A stretch of 64,000 nucleotides of DNA, taken from assembly GCA_946800325.1 (NCBI GenBank), contig OX326958.1, positions 24,511,914-24,575,913 on the forward strand. The letters run 5' to 3'. Position numbers and translations under genes: made by a program. The DNA is from Luzula sylvatica. Its lineage: Eukaryota > Streptophyta > Magnoliopsida > Poales > Juncaceae. Under the pieces are notes generated by a model. That model worked only from the letters and a program-made list of their open reading frames with translations, was not told the origin of the DNA and did no database searches. Shown here in pieces: positions 45,437 through 57,639 of the stretch (its first letter is position 1; the number at the start of each line of letters is the position of its first letter).

Positions 45437-47579
45437 ATGAGAAAGAGGCAAGTTTTGGTGTTATTTGGGCTTCTTCATTTATTCTCCTTCCTCTTCTTCC
45501 AAACATGTAATTAAGCTGACTCTTCTAAATTTTTGTTCTTATTTGTTAATATGTTATGAAAACTAGTTTTACATTAATTTCATTGATGTTTCTTCATTTT
45601 GTTCATTTTGCGAGCATAACTTTCTACTGTTATCGAGTCAAAATCATCACTAACCTTAGATAATGAAAGATCTTTAAACGTGGCGCCAATGAAAAAACAC
45701 CCAATCTTTTTTCTTATTAAAATTAAACAAGTATACCTAATTTTATTTATTTATTTGTATGTATTTGTTGTTTACTTAAGTTTGTTTATTTATTTATTCA
45801 TCTCATCATTGAATATTTTTTTTTTACATAAAAATGAGTCAGTATTTTATTTAACTAAACAAAATTCGGCCGAGAAGGCTAGGATGTGGGCCTGAGAAAA
45901 ACCTAATATTCCAAGTAGCCATGTGAAATTATTGCCAAAATTTATATGATGTTTGAATTTTAGTCAACGAAGAAACGTTTGAAGACTTAGAGTCAATTCA
46001 TATAATAAATAGTATTTGTATTGTCATTACTTTGATTTGACAGCATGTTTGATTTTTCAAAAAAAAAAGCATGCTTCATTATCTTGTCTAGAAACATAAG
46101 GCTTGTGTTCTATTTTCATATATTCAAATTTTGATCTTAATATTTTGAAAATTGAATGTTTTAAGTTATTATGAAGTGGCTGATTAAAACAAATTATTAT
46201 AATGTGTTCAAATTTGATTTTAATTCGTGCCAATTTTGTTTCCCTTTTCTCCAGCATCACAATCATTCATTGGAGTAAATTACGGTCTTGTAGCAGACAA
46301 TCTTCCTCCACCATCCTCAACCGCGACGCTCCTCACTTCAACCACGATCTCGAAAGTCCGAATTTACGGAACCGATTCATCCATAATCTCCGCTTTTGCC
46401 GGCACCAACATTGCTCTTTTGGTGGGCGTCTCGAATGGAGACATTCCAAATCTCGCCTCATCCGTTTCCTCGGCCTCCTCATGGGTTTCATCCAATATTC
46501 TCCCTTTCGTACCCTCCACAACAATCTCCTCCATTTCGGTCGGTAATGAAGTTCTCAGTTCCGGCGATGCTACTCTATCATCTCAACTCCTTCCCGCAAT
46601 GCAAAACCTCCTTTCGGCTCTTTCGGCTAATTACCCCTCGATTAAAATCTCGACCGTTCATTCCATGGCCGTGCTAGCCCAGTCCGACCCCCCTTCAACC
46701 GGGATATTCCATCCCGATTTAGACCCGAATCTCGACCCAATTCTCACGTTTCTTCAACAAAACGGGTCGCCATTTATGATCAATCCTTATCCTTGGTTTG
46801 CTTATAATAGCGATCAACGACCCGAAACTTTGGCCTTTTGCCTTTTTCAACCTAATGCCGGTCGGGTCGATTCGGGTTCGGGTCTAACCTACATGAACAT
46901 GTTCGATGCACAAATAGATGCAATTCGAGCTGCGTTGGATGCTAAAGGTTTTAACACCGTGGAAATAGTAATTGCCGAAACGGGATGGCCTTACCAAGGC
47001 GATCCAACCGAGTTAGGGGCTACAATTGCAAACGCACAAGCCTACAATGGCAACTTGGTTGCCCATTTAAAATCATTAGTCGGCACGCCACGCGTACCGG
47101 GTAAATCGGTCGATACGTACATATTTGCACTCTATGACGAAGATTTGAAACCAGGCCCCACCTCGGAAAGGTCTTTTGGGTTGTACAAAACCGATTTAAC
47201 ACAGAATTATGACATAGGGGTCTCTAAGGGGAGTACGAATATTACTTCGCCTCTGAGTAACCCCGTGCCAACTACTACACAGGTGCGTAACGTAACGTTT
47301 GTTCGAACAAGTTTCTTTTATGTACATTTTTTAATTAATTAATTTCTTTTTTTTTAATATATTTAGGGAAATAATGGGACTTTGGCACAACCAATCAAAG
47401 GAGAGACTCCAACGGGTTATTGCGAGACAGTTGCATCTGTACCGGGAAGTGGAAATGTTCAGCCCACAAGTGTGTGTTACAACTCGAATTCGGGTCCTAC
47501 ACAATCTAGGGCCCACTTGTCAGTGGTCTTTTTATTTTCTATAATTAGTTACTTAGTCGTGCTATTTCAGTTTAGATAA
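45437..47579 (+). CDS. Glucan endo-1,3-beta-glucosidase, GH17, GPI-anchor type (436 aa, 3 exons)
   Basis: Exons 45437-45506, 46255-47282 and 47367-47579 join in phase with GT/AG introns. Residues 1-23 form a signal peptide (basic start, LVLFGLLHLFSFLFF), split from the mature part by intron 1 as is usual in plant GH17 genes. Mature sequence begins IGVNYGLVADNLPPP. The catalytic acid/base Glu122 lies in SVGNEVL and the nucleophile Glu265 in IAETGWP. The glycosidase domain spans about 27-340. The tail has two cysteines (GYCETV, SVCYN), then a hydrophobic end (LSVVFLFSIISYLVVLF) typical of a GPI-anchor signal. No CBM43/X8 domain is present. It would hydrolyse callose-type beta-1,3-glucan at the cell surface, wall or plasmodesmata. 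It converges with the exonuclease gene, 398 bp apart. Confidence 0.95.
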
Positions 47580-47977
47580 TATTGTAAATTAATCATGAAT
47601 GTGTATTGATAATTTTCTTTTGGTTTTTATGGTGTTTTTTTTTAATTAATGTTGAATGTGTATAAAAGAATAATAATTATAATAGAGTTTAAATAAGCTT
47701 TTTTTTTCAAAATTTGAGAGTATTTTTCTAACCGTCATGAATAATAGATTTCTATAAAATTCACTAACCTCGTTATATTTTAAGGGGATTTTCTAACAAA
47801 ACATTTTTTTTTCCTAATTTGTATTTTTTTTTTGAGGTGAAAAATTGGAATTTGAACAAATCCATGAGACCTCCCTTTCTACTAATAAAGAATGGACCAA
47901 AATTTAGTAGAACAAACCTATACTTTTTCTTCAGTTTTGCAAGGAGACCCAACGAAACTTGAGAATTAAATTGTATA
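47580..47977. other. Convergent 3' intergenic region
   Basis: 398 bp shared by the 3' ends of the glucanase (plus) and exonuclease (minus) genes. AT-rich, with several AATAAT/AATAAA-like polyadenylation candidates on the plus strand around 47640-47690. No further coding signal. Confidence 0.5.
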
Positions 47978-48878
47978 TCACGAATTGAGTTTTCTCCAAA
48001 CATTGGAAGCCCTTGTAATAACTGGATTTATGTTGAAGCCCTCTGCATATGCTCCAAGTGCTTTTAAAAGAGTTATGAATTTCTCTCCATCATCCTAAAA
48101 TAAATGCAAATATTAATTTTGTCAAAATGGGAATTCTTGGGGCGTAAATGAAATTTGTACTTTTAGTTTTTATATACCTCGGGTTTCTGGAAAAGAATAT
48201 CTGGTGTGGTAAATGGAACCATAAAATCGGGCAAATCTGATCTTAATTTCACCTATAAAGATATATCAAATTAAAAAAAAAAAGAGAAATTAAGTTAATG
48301 AGAAAATTTAATGTAAAATAAAATTTGGCATTAACTGAAAAAATTTACGTACCAATCTTTTGCAAAGCTTGGCTCTCTCAGGATCGGCTTTTAATGCCTG
48401 AATACCAAGAAATGTATTGAAAAAAATAAAATTAATAAGATGATAGTAAAATTGTATATTTGGGGGTTAATTAAGGTTCAAATTGGGAGAAATTAATGCA
48501 TCGATTGTACAATTGAGGGCAATATTGGGTAAAATTAAGGCTCGATTGCATATTTGGGGGTTAATTGAGCTAAAAGCCAAAACTAATCGAGGTCAAACCA
48601 AAAAAGAGTTTCGAAGGGCATTTAAGAAAATTCTTGTGTAAAATTAATGGAACTAGTAATTAACCTGTTTGATTTTTTCATCGCAAATTTGATCCACATT
48701 TTCTAGCATATTTTCAACCGAACCTATCGAACACGCAAAAAACTTTCAAATTTCAAATTTTCGGCCCATATTTTCTTATTAAATTTTGGAAGGGTGTAAA
48801 TGATAATTACCAAATTGAGTAATGAGCTTCACGGCTTTTATAACTCCAACCCCGTGTATTCCTGCAAATAAAAAATCA

Positions 48879-48909
<31 letters not shown>

Positions 48910-51067
48910 CAAAATTGAGAGAAATCTAGAGAGAGAAAGGGGAGAGAGAGAGAGAGACCAGGAATGTTGTCAGAGACATCGCCACAGAGAGCACTGACAT
49001 CGACAAATTGAGACGGTGTCAAATCTCCATACTTCTTCGCAAATTCCTCCATCCCAAAAGAAACCATACTATATAAACAAACAAAGAATTACAAAAATAC
49101 CCCTCACAATAAAGAGCAAGTTTATAATACAATAAAAAATAACAATATTAAACCCGGGTCCGCGAGGCGCGATTCGTAAAAGCCGCAAATTCGGAGACAA
49201 AATCTGAAAGAAGTCTTTATCTGGCGAAACCACTCTCACCTAACAAATCAATCACATCGATATTTACATTTTTACCCCTCTAAAACTCAAAATATTATAT
49301 TTACCCTTCCAAAATAAAAAATAATATATTTACCCTCCAAAAAAATCAACAATATCATCCACTCTTTTCAACGATATATTTATAATAATATAAAGGGTAA
49401 ATACGATTTATTAAATTTTGAAAGGGCAAATACGATATTTTTATTTTTAGACAAAACCTTATAACCGGCAGCAACACTGTTGACCGCTAATGTTCCGATG
49501 ACATCATCGGCTTCGACGCCCGGAACCTAAATAAATTAAATATTTTCATAGTTTTTAACATTTTGAGTATTTCGAAGGGTGTGGGTGTGTGTGTGTGTGT
49601 GTGTATATATAATTTTTTTAATTTTTTTTTTACCTCGATAACTTTGATGGAACATGCTTTAATGGCGGCTTTTAAGTATGGAAATGCTTGAGCCACTGTA
49701 TCTGGTGTAGGGTTTCTATTCGCCTTATATGATGTATATAACATGTGTCTAAATGTCAACCCTAAAAAATAAAATACATATATTAATTAAAATGTTAAAT
49801 AAATAATTTTAGGGTTATGGTAATCAGTAAATATTTAAATGGTTTGGTTCGGTACCGGTACAAACAAAATTAATACATTTTTTTTGTTTTTTTGGGGGGT
49901 ATTTTCGTACCTTTACCCTGAACCATACGGAGTGTACTGTTATTAGTCTTACTACCATTAGTATCATATTGATATCCTGAAAATATTAAGAAATATAAAA
50001 AAGAAATATATATTTACCTTTGAAAATTCTTTTTTGGGACTAAATAGGTCGAGTATATAAACGAAACTAAAATTGGCTTAAAATGCACTTTTTAATTTTT
50101 AGTTAATAAAAGGACAAGAAATTACCATCATGGTCAAACACTACCTGCAATTTAAAAGAGATTTGAACGATTTTAGAATACAATGAAAATTATATTATTA
50201 TTAAAAAAATTGAAATGGAAATAAAGAGTGTAGTGTACCGCAACGTGGGTAGGCAATAGCTCCAATACATCGAACAACTAATCATAAAAATAAAAATAAA
50301 TAAATAATAGGTCAAAAATATTAAAAAATAAATAAATGAATAAATGGCTTACGAGTGAGAGAGCGGTGAAAATAGTTAGAACCCAATCGCCATTTCCATC
50401 CATATATTTCATCCTATCATCACGAGATAACCTCGCTACATATTTATTCATGAATTAATAAAAAATAAATATAAATCAACTAAAATTCCACAAAATGGAT
50501 AAAAAATGTTAGATTCTTATCTATACCAACAAGTTTAAAATAAGCTCTGTATATAATGGAGGTGCCGTCAATAAGCATCACTCTGCTGGTTAACGGGTCT
50601 GATGGGTCAGGCTCGTCGGGACCCGTTTGCATTGGAATTTGTGCAGCAGTCTCTTCAGAGGGAAATTCTTGAGTCGTGGCGAGAGATTCGGTTTGGCTTG
50701 AATACGCCTGAAATGTAGCGAGCAAATGGTTAGGCCATTCAATTTGTTTTTGTTTTTAAATTAAGCCCAATTACTGGTACAAAACTTGTTTCCAATCTAT
50801 AGAAAGTATATGAATCATACTGAAATCAACTTATAAAGTACAGGTTTGTTTTATTTCAAAATCAGTATTACAAAAATAACAAAAGAAGGCATGAGAGAGA
50901 AGAATCACCTTTACACTGGTGGCAAAACGAGGAAATTTGAACTGGGACGGCAAACGAAAGAATCCCGTTTTATTTTGAAAATGAGGTCTGGAACGGAAAC
51001 ACCGTACGCCAACGCCGCCATGGAGATTTCTCCACAGTGAATGAAGACGATGGCACCTCATCGCCAT
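47978..51067 (-). CDS. Organelle-type 5'-3' exonuclease (Pol I 53EXO family), 426 aa, 15 exons
   Basis: Exons on the minus strand: 51067-50909, 50707-50527, 50435-50353, 50277-50239, 50144-50126, 49976-49917, 49761-49634, 49526-49458, 49239-49154, 49068-48959, 48861-48811, 48723-48665, 48397-48353, 48252-48178, 48094-47978. Every junction has GT/AG and phase is continuous to TGA. Metal-binding motifs of the 5'-3' exonuclease fold are in order: MLIDG (Asp100), VVFDHDG (158-164), VEADDVIG (about 227-234), SPDKDF (251-256), GDVSDNIPG (304-312), followed by the helix-hairpin-helix IHGVGVIKAVKLI. The first roughly 55 residues are Arg/Ser-rich without acidic residues, as in a plastid or mitochondrial transit peptide. 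A linker with many Thr/Pro/Glu follows. It probably removes RNA primers or flaps in organelle DNA. No polymerase domain is attached, as in plant homologues. Confidence 0.95.
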
Positions 51068-51232
51068 TGGAGATTATCGAGACTCGACTTTGAGAGAGAT
51101 AGCGGGCTCATACAGTGAAGAAGTGCAGACTGCAGAGAGAGACCGACCCACAACCTATTCGACGCAAGTAATTCTGAACGAAACTCGAAAGAGTTTGGTA
51201 TATTAATAAGAATAACCAGGGATGGTCACCAA

Positions 51233-51305
51233 TCCATTGTCGTCCAGCCCGGTTAGGATATCTGGCTTTCACCCAGGCGACCCGGGTTCAAATCCCGGCA
51301 ATGGA
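51233..51305 (+). tRNA. tRNA-Glu (UUC), copy 1
   Basis: 73 nt folding as a full cloverleaf: acceptor TCCATTG/CAATGGA fully paired, D stem GTCC/GGAT, anticodon arm TCTGG-CTTTCAC-CCAGG with anticodon TTC, T arm CCGGG-TTCAAAT-CCCGG fully paired. A CAA motif lies just upstream and a Pol III T5 terminator follows at 51311-51315. It begins 165 bp upstream of the exonuclease start codon, in divergent orientation. No intron. Confidence 0.93.
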
Positions 51306-51328
51306 ATTTCTTTTTGACATTTTTTTAA

Positions 51329-52375
51329 GGGCTTGTTTGGATGCACTAGTTTTTTTTTTTGAATAGGATAATTAATTTCTGGAAATTAGGATCTTAAAAA
51401 TTTTAATATTACAGGGTATATAAAGTTTATGGAAATATTGTTTCAAAGAATTTGCTTATATTATTTTAATAATATAATATAATATAATATAATATAAACA
51501 TAGAGGATGTGGTAAGATACTTAATTAAGTATCATGTGTTTAATATTTAGGACTTTTTGACCATTATATTTGCTTTGAAATTTGTGTATTTAATGATGAG
51601 CACAATTTTTTATGAATATAATTAATGATATCATTAAAAAACACAAATCTTGAACCAAATTCAATGGAAAAAAAATCTTAAGTATCAAATCCATAATACT
51701 TAATTGAGTATCTTAGCCACCCTCTATAACATATATAGTATATTTTAATGTAATACAATACGATACAATATATTATAAAATATAATAGTATATAATATAA
51801 TATAATATAATGTAATGGATAAATTATGGTATAATATAATGACAATAATTATTATAATATAACATATTATAACCAAAATACTATAAAAATGTACAATACC
51901 ATAATATAATATACTCTAAAATGATATATCCTAATGTAATATATTATATTAAAATAGACTTTAATTTGTTATGATAACATATAATAACTTTTAATGTAAT
52001 ATAATATAACATAATATATAATATAAAAATTATGTTATATTTTATATTATATTATATAATATTCAGTAAATAGAATATATAATTTTCATTAAAATAAACT
52101 AAAAATTATTTAATAATATATGTACGATGTTGCTTTACTCTACCTTAATAATATACTGGTTTCATGAGTTGCAAGAAAATTACTACAAAAAACTTATAAA
52201 AAAAAAGTATGTTTTTAGTTTTGGTACTTTTATATACAAAATAAGCTACGAAATTTCTTAACTTAAAATTATTCATTCAAATCATAAGTAACATACAAAC
52301 ATGTACTAATAAGAATTTGGGAACTTTGACTGTTTTCCGCTAAAGTAGAAATTATTTACTCATCCAAACAAGTCC
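51329..52375. mobile_element. PIF/Harbinger-like (Tourist-type) MITE, 1.05 kb
   Basis: Ends GGGCTTGTTTGGATG and CATCCAAACAAGTCC are inverse repeats, flanked by TAA at 51326-51328 and 52376-52378. The interior is AATATAATAT-rich and non-coding, with a 222-bp MULE MITE nested at 51503-51724. It inserted a few bases downstream of the terminator of tRNA copy 1. Confidence 0.87.
51503..51724. mobile_element. Mutator-like MITE, copy 2, nested in the Harbinger MITE
   Basis: Shares ends and interior with 44140-44347 (GAGG..GTGGTAAGATACTTAATTAA at the left, inverted at the right as TACTTAATTGAGTATCTTAGCCACCCTC). The 9-bp flanks ATAAACATA and TATAACATA match at 7 of 9, a slightly decayed target duplication. 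Confidence 0.7.
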
Positions 52376-52378
52376 TAA

Positions 52379-52825
52379 TATATGTACGATATATTCGGCT
52401 CTCGATGTGCCTGAATTCGAATTATCAATTTATCAATATCAATACATGTACCAATTTCTTTGCAACCCCAAGTTCTCAAAGCTTGATTCGATGAGTTTGT
52501 GGATTCATCGATAATTTTGGTCACTTTATATCTCAATTACACACTTCCACTACTATGTGTGTATATGTAAGAACTCCACAAATCTGAAAAAAAAAAAACG
52601 AAACCAAAATTCCTAAAAACTCATAAAAATAAGTGCAAAAAGTTCAAAAAAGATGGACCAAATCGAATAAAAAATAAACCTGATAAGCATAAAAATGATT
52701 GCCCATCTTATAATTCTACAACTCTAACTTCATAAATCGATTTGAGTAGAATCGTGATAAAATATCGATTCAAGATGTAAATATAATCTCATATATTTAC
52801 GATTTTGAACGCGTGAAACACAAAA
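52379..52825. other. Gene-free stretch
   Basis: AT-rich spacer between MITE and SINE. Nothing recognised. Confidence 0.4.
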
Positions 52826-52826
52826 A

Positions 52827-52935
52827 TATTTGGTATATGTAACAAAATAACCACGTGTTGTAAGAGATTGTGGATTCGATCTCCGTTGACATCAATAAAT
52901 GGAGGACATATGAATCTTCTTCATTTATTATCAAA
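52827..52935 (+). mobile_element. SINE copy
   Basis: Plus-strand family member ending just upstream of tRNA-Glu copy 2. B box region GGATTCGATCTCC, then GTTGACATCAATAAATGGAGG and CTTCATTTATTATC. The A box is lost. Confidence 0.7.
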
Positions 52936-52969
52936 AAAAATAAAAAAAATAACCAGATATGAAAACAAA

Positions 52970-53042
52970 TCCATTGTCGTCCAGCCCGGTTAGGATACCT
53001 GGCTTTCACCCAGGCGACCGGGGTTCAAATCCCGGCAATGGA
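52970..53042 (+). tRNA. tRNA-Glu (UUC), copy 2
   Basis: Same 73-nt gene as at 51233 with two substitutions. T to C in the anticodon stem improves pairing (CCTGG/CCAGG). C to G in the T stem creates one G-G mismatch (CGGGG vs CCCGG). Acceptor stem and TTC anticodon are intact, a CAA motif precedes it and a T7 terminator follows at 53054-53060. The T-stem mismatch may lower its function. Confidence 0.87.
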
Positions 53043-53060
53043 AACTTATTTCATTTTTTT

Positions 53061-53717
53061 GTTAGCAATATACCAGTTAGAGAACGATTTTCTGTAATAT
53101 TCATTTATCATTTTTTTTATTTTTTTTGTTTATTTTCGGAAAAAGTAAAATAATTGCCAGACCTGGGGTTCGCTACGAAGACGCGTTCACGAAACACCAC
53201 ACATCCCACGATGTTTATCTTTGAGATATTTTATACCTATGTAATGTAATGTCTTATTTCATTCGGCCCTTTCAAAATACATTTGAATTGATTTTGAATT
53301 TGAATTATCTTTTCAAGCAGAGTATGATATGTTTTTGAAGTCCTAGAGACATCAAATAAAATTGCAGGCAATGTTATTGTTGTGTGTGAGGTGATGCATG
53401 CATAACATGAACAATGTTCTTGATGTTGAAACAGACTGTCCTGAATCCTGATGTGTACTTGTTTTGAGTGAAATTGGCCAAAAAAAAAAAAAAATCATTC
53501 ATCAGTGACAGTTGCAAATAAAATTCCATCATTGTCTTCATATATGCAAACAATAATACCTTCAAGGCCTCAACAGATTCTGAATGACAAAACCATTCAA
53601 TCTTATTATTCACAGAAAATAATAGTTCACACATCACACATATTTTGAAAGTAGATTCAAATACCACAAAGACGAAAAAAATCTTTAAATTTCTTCCATC
53701 TCGCAGAAAATAATAAT
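53061..53717. other. 3' flank of the polyamine oxidase gene
   Basis: A 115-codon minus-strand frame (53721-53374) continues from the last PAO exon region and is probably 3' UTR rather than a gene. No recognisable motif. Confidence 0.4.
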
Positions 53718-56700
53718 TCACCGGTTATTGATGCATTCAATCAACATGTTTGCCGAGTCGATTCCTGGTACAAATAAAACAATTTACATGAGCAAATAAA
53801 ATTATTGTACTTTTAACTCATTGAAAATAAATTCATTTTGCTCGGTTTATCATTAAAAGAAGTACCAGCAAGATAAGCTCCATGAACATAGCCGTTGTAA
53901 TGTCTACTCGTATGTTCACCCGTGAAATGAACTCTTTCGAAAGGAACCTGATTAGAGTTTAATTAAGGTACATTAGCCATTTAGCTTTCATAATGATATT
54001 TATCATATTTGATTTCACTAATAAAATTTGCAAACTAGTCCGAGTTTTTGCGTCCATACCCGAATCTGATCAAATTTGTCGCGATTTAAACCATTAGGCC
54101 AATTGGTGAAACTGCCCTTGAAAAATTTGTCAGACCACCATTTTGGCACGAGTATGTTTGTCGCCTCAGGAATATTGTCGCCAAATAAATTCCTCAATAC
54201 TTGCATAGCTTCGGCTTTGGTTTGCAAGTCATCTTGCTGTTCTATTCGCCTCGACTCCTCATCCGTGACCGTAACAACAAGAATATTGGCACCGGGGTAT
54301 TCTTTTTCAAAATGCTACAAGCAAAACACAAGCCGATTAAGTACATATTACAATAAGTCTTGGATTATGAGTTTCATTCATTAATAATCGAAATATTGAA
54401 GGTTATTACTTCGAAACCCGCCATTTGTTTTGAATTTGGGTACATTAGCCTTTTTACCCTTTTGTTATATTTGGGCATTTCAAAGTATGTTGATAGTGTG
54501 CAAGACAAAACAGGGTGATATGAAGTCCCGGTTTTTTGTTTTTTAGTGTTAAGTTCGTCGGGAGTAAATAAGTAAATAGACCCGGTGTAATACATGAATA
54601 TGTATTAAATGAGTATGTGTTAAATGAGTATATGATAAATAAGTAAATTAACCGTGTTATAACAGTAGAAACCAGGTTTTCAGTGACGGTGCATATAAAA
54701 ATTTAATTTCACACTCATCCTTATTTTCCATTCTAAAACCACATCATATCTTACCGACACAGTTCGGCTTCAGTAGCTATATAAGATCAGTACATAATGG
54801 TCAAGTGTTATAAAGATGCAAATTGTTATTCTCGATTTTATATACCTGCCAGACTGGATAGTATCCTCGCCTTTCGCTTGCATAGAGGAAGAACTCCGTG
54901 CCTGCACCTTTTGGCCAGAATTTGAAAGGGAATGAAAGGAAGATTTTAGTGAACACGGCCATATCGAAGGAGTGTAATGCACTGATCTTATTTTCCTGTT
55001 ATGAAAAAGTAATTCGCATATGAGGATACACATTTTCAAAAAAAAAACACTAACTAAAATATGTATCATCATGAAATATAAATTTCGAAAAATAATTACA
55101 GGCAAGGGAGGTTCAAAATTTATTAGACTCGTTTGGAGAACCCCGATGCTAACCGAGACCATGACGTAATCGGCCTTATAATTTGAACGATCTTCCATTT
55201 CGATGACTACCCCCTCCGCTGATTGGTCAATCCTCCTTACTACCTGTCAAAAGAAATGCTTTATGCAGTTGTCTTTTGTTGGAATTTTGAGTAATGTAGG
55301 GGCTTCTTTGCTTTGCATTTTTTAGCATAATATAGAACCATTTTGCAAAATTTCAAGTTAGGTAGTAAGGACTTACTTGATTTAAACGAAGGCGAGGATC
55401 AGTGATCAAGCCTGACTTGCTAGTCTCAAGGAATTGAGAAGCCAGATCATACACTACAGTCTCGTAGCCTCGCTCATCGGCCACAAAATAAATATCTGCA
55501 CCAAAATTTGTGAAGGTCGGTAGAGGATTGGTGTGCTGAAGGCTCGTTACGCAGGGCGGCTCGGCATATTCATAGTCGTAGCTCCAATAGTCCACTGCCA
55601 TTTCCAGTGGAGTTGAAGGAACACTGAATGAGAATTGAAACTTAAATTTAGAGATGAACTAGCGAGAATTTTAAGATTCATGCTATCAGGATTGTTTTGT
55701 ACATTTTAATAATCTTGCATAACATATTTATATTTTGTAAAACTAAGGAACTAAATTTTCATAAAAGTTAGAATCATCTACTTTTCACAATTTACTCACC
55801 CTTTATTTTATACTTATATTTATGCAATTTCATTATTGACATCATCACAACCAGTTCAAACATTATATTATCATATATGACAAAATATGAGCTATTGTTT
55901 AACCATTGATTTTTATGACCATGATTTCTTTATAAACATTATTGCGGCAATTTTACACATAAATTTGAGGAATTTTAGAAAGTCATATTATCTTACATTG
56001 ATGATTTGTCATATTGTTATTCGTTAGATTCATGTTGGACTGATTATATTTAATTTTATATCATTTCACATTATGTTATATAATCAAGTACGGAGAGTTC
56101 AAATATGTAATACTAATAAATTATAATTCTTAAAAATTATGAAATATATTCATTAGAATTGTCTCTTTATTTTGAATATTTTTTCTAGCTTAAAGTGACG
56201 AAGATAATTATGTAAGAAAATAAAATACGAAAGTAAGTATAATTACGTGTTATTAAAACTACAATTTTAAAAAAATGTACATCTTACTAAGTAGGTTATA
56301 GTTGTATTTTTACTAAAAAACTTCCATGTTAATTTTTTTAAAAAATTAGTAAAATTGAGAGACATGAGTTTTCCAAACTGAAATAACTTCTTATACTTAT
56401 AAAACATAACTTTTTCGAAAATTAATAAAAAAAATCAAAGATAAAACTTTATCTAAGACAAATAATTTTCCTAAACTTATAATACGTGTCTATAATATTG
56501 TTGGTACTATTATATATAAATTTAAAATTATCATATGATATTGATTAATTTTTATTTATCTTGTCTAGTTAATTTTGTTTGTTTTTTATGTTAACGTTGT
56601 GGGTCATATCAACAAGTTTATTTTGTTCATAATTCTAAATATTTAATATAATATCATGTTCAAATTAACCGTAATTTTGTATGAAATAATTTTTTGTTAG

Positions 56701-57546
56701 TATTCTATAATGAATGACACACAAATCCCACATATATGTTGTATGATTCACTACTTCTCGGTTGAATATTGTATGAAATATATGTTCTTACTGATTTTGT
56801 AGACACTGCATGGTTTGCAAACTGATGTCATCTTTTCCATTCGACGATAAAGTTTTTGAGAGCATCATGCCTGCATTGTGAACATTGTTCGACACCTTGA
56901 TAACTTCCTTAACTTCTCTTACCTCATATAGCCCTCCCCTACACGTCATAAACAACATTCAGCGACATATCTTATTTATATTGTTTTAATATTATGTTTT
57001 CTATTAAAAAAGAAGAAGAATCTATCCTCCCTTAAGTCAAGATTCTCAACTAATAACTGAAACATGATCAATAAATATGAGAAGCCAAAAGAAATGATGG
57101 AAAGTTGACAATATTAATTATTTACTCTTGTTTGTAAGTGTTGCATGATATGTTTGTATTGTCCGAGTAGAAATTTCTGAGGTTAAGCTTTTTGGCCATC
57201 TTCCAAATAGGGTTCATTTCGTCACCATTAACACCTTCGATCCAATTCGCTCCGGTTTCTACATTGGTTCCGGTGAAGTTCTCCTTGCGAATGCGGCCTC
57301 CAATGCGATCAGTTGCCTCGAGAATCATAAAATCATCGAACCCTGCATCCGAAAGCGTCTTTCCAGCCGATATACCTAAGAAAATGTTTATTGATCATAC
57401 AAAAGTTACACACGATATAAAATCTGTCTATTCTCCTATACAAATATTGAGAATGTAAATTACATAAGTAAACATAAATTTTAATTACCAGAAAAACCAG
57501 CTCCTATGATGATGATTTTGGATGCATTATTGTTTTGTTGAGGCAT
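53718..57546 (-). CDS. Polyamine oxidase, FAD-dependent (459 aa, 9 exons)
   Basis: Minus-strand exons 57546-57489, 57375-57126, 56938-56792, 55623-55377, 55243-55100, 54995-54846, 54314-54060, 53947-53866 and 53764-53718 join in phase with GT/AG introns to a TGA. Residues 11-27 form the FAD-binding beta-alpha-beta (KIIIIGAGFSGISAGKTL), followed by LEATDRIGGR (38-47), NWIEGVNG (63-70), YEYAEPP (169-175) and a C-terminal FAD motif FTGEHTSRHYNGYVHGAYLAG. Lys307 in PFKFWP corresponds to the flavin-water lysine of maize PAO (PRKFWP). There is no N-terminal signal peptide and no SKL-type ending (it ends INNR), so a cytosolic enzyme like Arabidopsis PAO1 is inferred. The enzyme oxidises spermidine/spermine, making hydrogen peroxide. 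Intron 3 is 1.17 kb and AT-rich. Confidence 0.95.
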
Positions 57547-57613
57547 TGTATTCGTAAGTTCTTATTTTATCTCTTCTTCTCTTATGAAATATCTTACTGC
57601 TTGTATGTGCCCG

Positions 57614-57621
57614 TTTATATA
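57614..57621 (-). promoter_or_regulatory. TATA box of the polyamine oxidase gene
   Basis: TATATAAA on the minus strand, 68 bp upstream of the ATG at 57546. This predicts a short leader of about 35-45 nt. Confidence 0.65.
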
Positions 57622-57639
57622 GGCTAATTTTACATTTCT

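Noticed and set aside
45191..45451. Minus-strand frame with Arg-Glu repeats overlapping the glucanase leader
   Set aside because: Antisense of the CT microsatellite in the 5' leader of the GH17 gene.
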